Part shown: piece by piece, positions 22,264 through 22,321 of the stretch
Numbering within the stretch: position 1 is the stretch's first letter
Layout of the letters: every line of letters starts with the position of its first letter
Source of the DNA: an uncultured Prevotella sp.
GTDB taxonomy: Bacteria; Bacteroidota; Bacteroidia; Bacteroidales; Bacteroidaceae
Direction: 5' to 3'
Assembly (NCBI GenBank): GCA_937916075.1
Contig: CALGHW010000065.1
Location: forward strand, 1-22,321
DNA: 22,321 nucleotides
Made by a program: the position numbers and the translations under genes
The notes under the pieces: model-generated
Seen by the model: only the letters and a program-made list of their open reading frames with translations
Told to the model about the DNA's origin: nothing
The model's database searches: none

Positions 22264-22287
22264 TATATTGTACATGATGAAGTGATG

Positions 22288-22321
22288 CTACTCCACAACC
22301 TGCCAGCCCGTAAGTCCCTTG
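22288..22321 (-). CDS. Possible 3' end of a gene cut by the window edge
   Basis: In one minus-strand frame the last codons read KGLTGWQVVE and stop at TAG (22290-22288), which looks like a real C-terminus. Another frame stays open from the edge to 22196 but runs through the dispersed repeat. Too short to identify. Confidence 0.35.
   Translation of the reverse strand, partial: KGLTGWQVVE

Larger units (their letters stand above)
22002..22287. other. Regulatory region upstream of the DUF4836-like gene
   Basis: No gene is seen. It contains a -7 box (22106-22113), a hairpin at the expected transcript start (22071-22105), a 15-bp perfect palindrome (22134-22169) and the second copy of a dispersed repeat (22238-22263). 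Confidence 0.6.

Overview
The window reads as a chromosomal segment from a Bacteroidales bacterium, most likely Prevotella or a close relative. The grounds are Bacteroidetes-type promoters (TTTG, about 19 bp, TAnnTTTG) in front of most transcription units, a fused SecDF, lipoproteins with an acidic export signal after the lipobox cysteine, a secreted multidomain protein with a type IX secretion-like C-terminus, a DUF4836-type lipoprotein, and kduI/kduD. No phage, transposase, CRISPR array or plasmid gene was seen. Most genes are housekeeping and fairly GC-rich; roughly 11.4-13.9 kb is visibly AT-richer and looks like an accessory patch.

Layout, left to right. (1) 1-2050: two tandem promoter units with large palindromes drive upp (uracil salvage) and a GT4 glycosyltransferase, ended by a strong terminator. 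(2) 2059-7280, minus strand: secDF with its own promoter, and the pair rhomboid protease followed by a membrane-anchored endonuclease/exonuclease/phosphatase-fold protein. (3) 7418-7933: an HU gene with a consensus promoter, long leader and terminator. (4) 8033-9179: a second tandem promoter-palindrome array drives an EamA/DMT transporter. (5) 9237-11280: ptb-buk, converting acyl-CoA to acyl phosphate and then to the acid plus ATP. (6) 11356-13913: AT-rich patch with two small lipoproteins, a possible small membrane protein, and a non-coding element of about 500 bp with inverted ends that contain REP-like hairpins. (7) 13914-15836, minus strand: kduI-kduD (unsaturated uronate catabolism) and tRNA-Gln(TTG). 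(8) 15932-19078, minus strand: a secreted protein of about 1048 residues. (9) 19316-22001, minus strand: a DUF4836-like lipoprotein followed by an FtsX/MacB-type permease. The right edge may clip the 3' end of another minus-strand gene.

The most unusual structure is a repeated promoter cassette. Each unit holds a dyad whose right arm supplies the -33 TTTG box, then 19 bp, then TAnnTTTG, then a conserved GGCGGCACTCGG box near the expected transcript start. It occurs twice before upp, two and a half times before the EamA gene, and as an apparent decayed single copy before kduI. The inner palindrome is nearly constant between the two main loci, while the outer arms differ but still pair, so symmetry has been kept while sequence changed. 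This suggests an operator/promoter module or a repeat family that spreads promoters.
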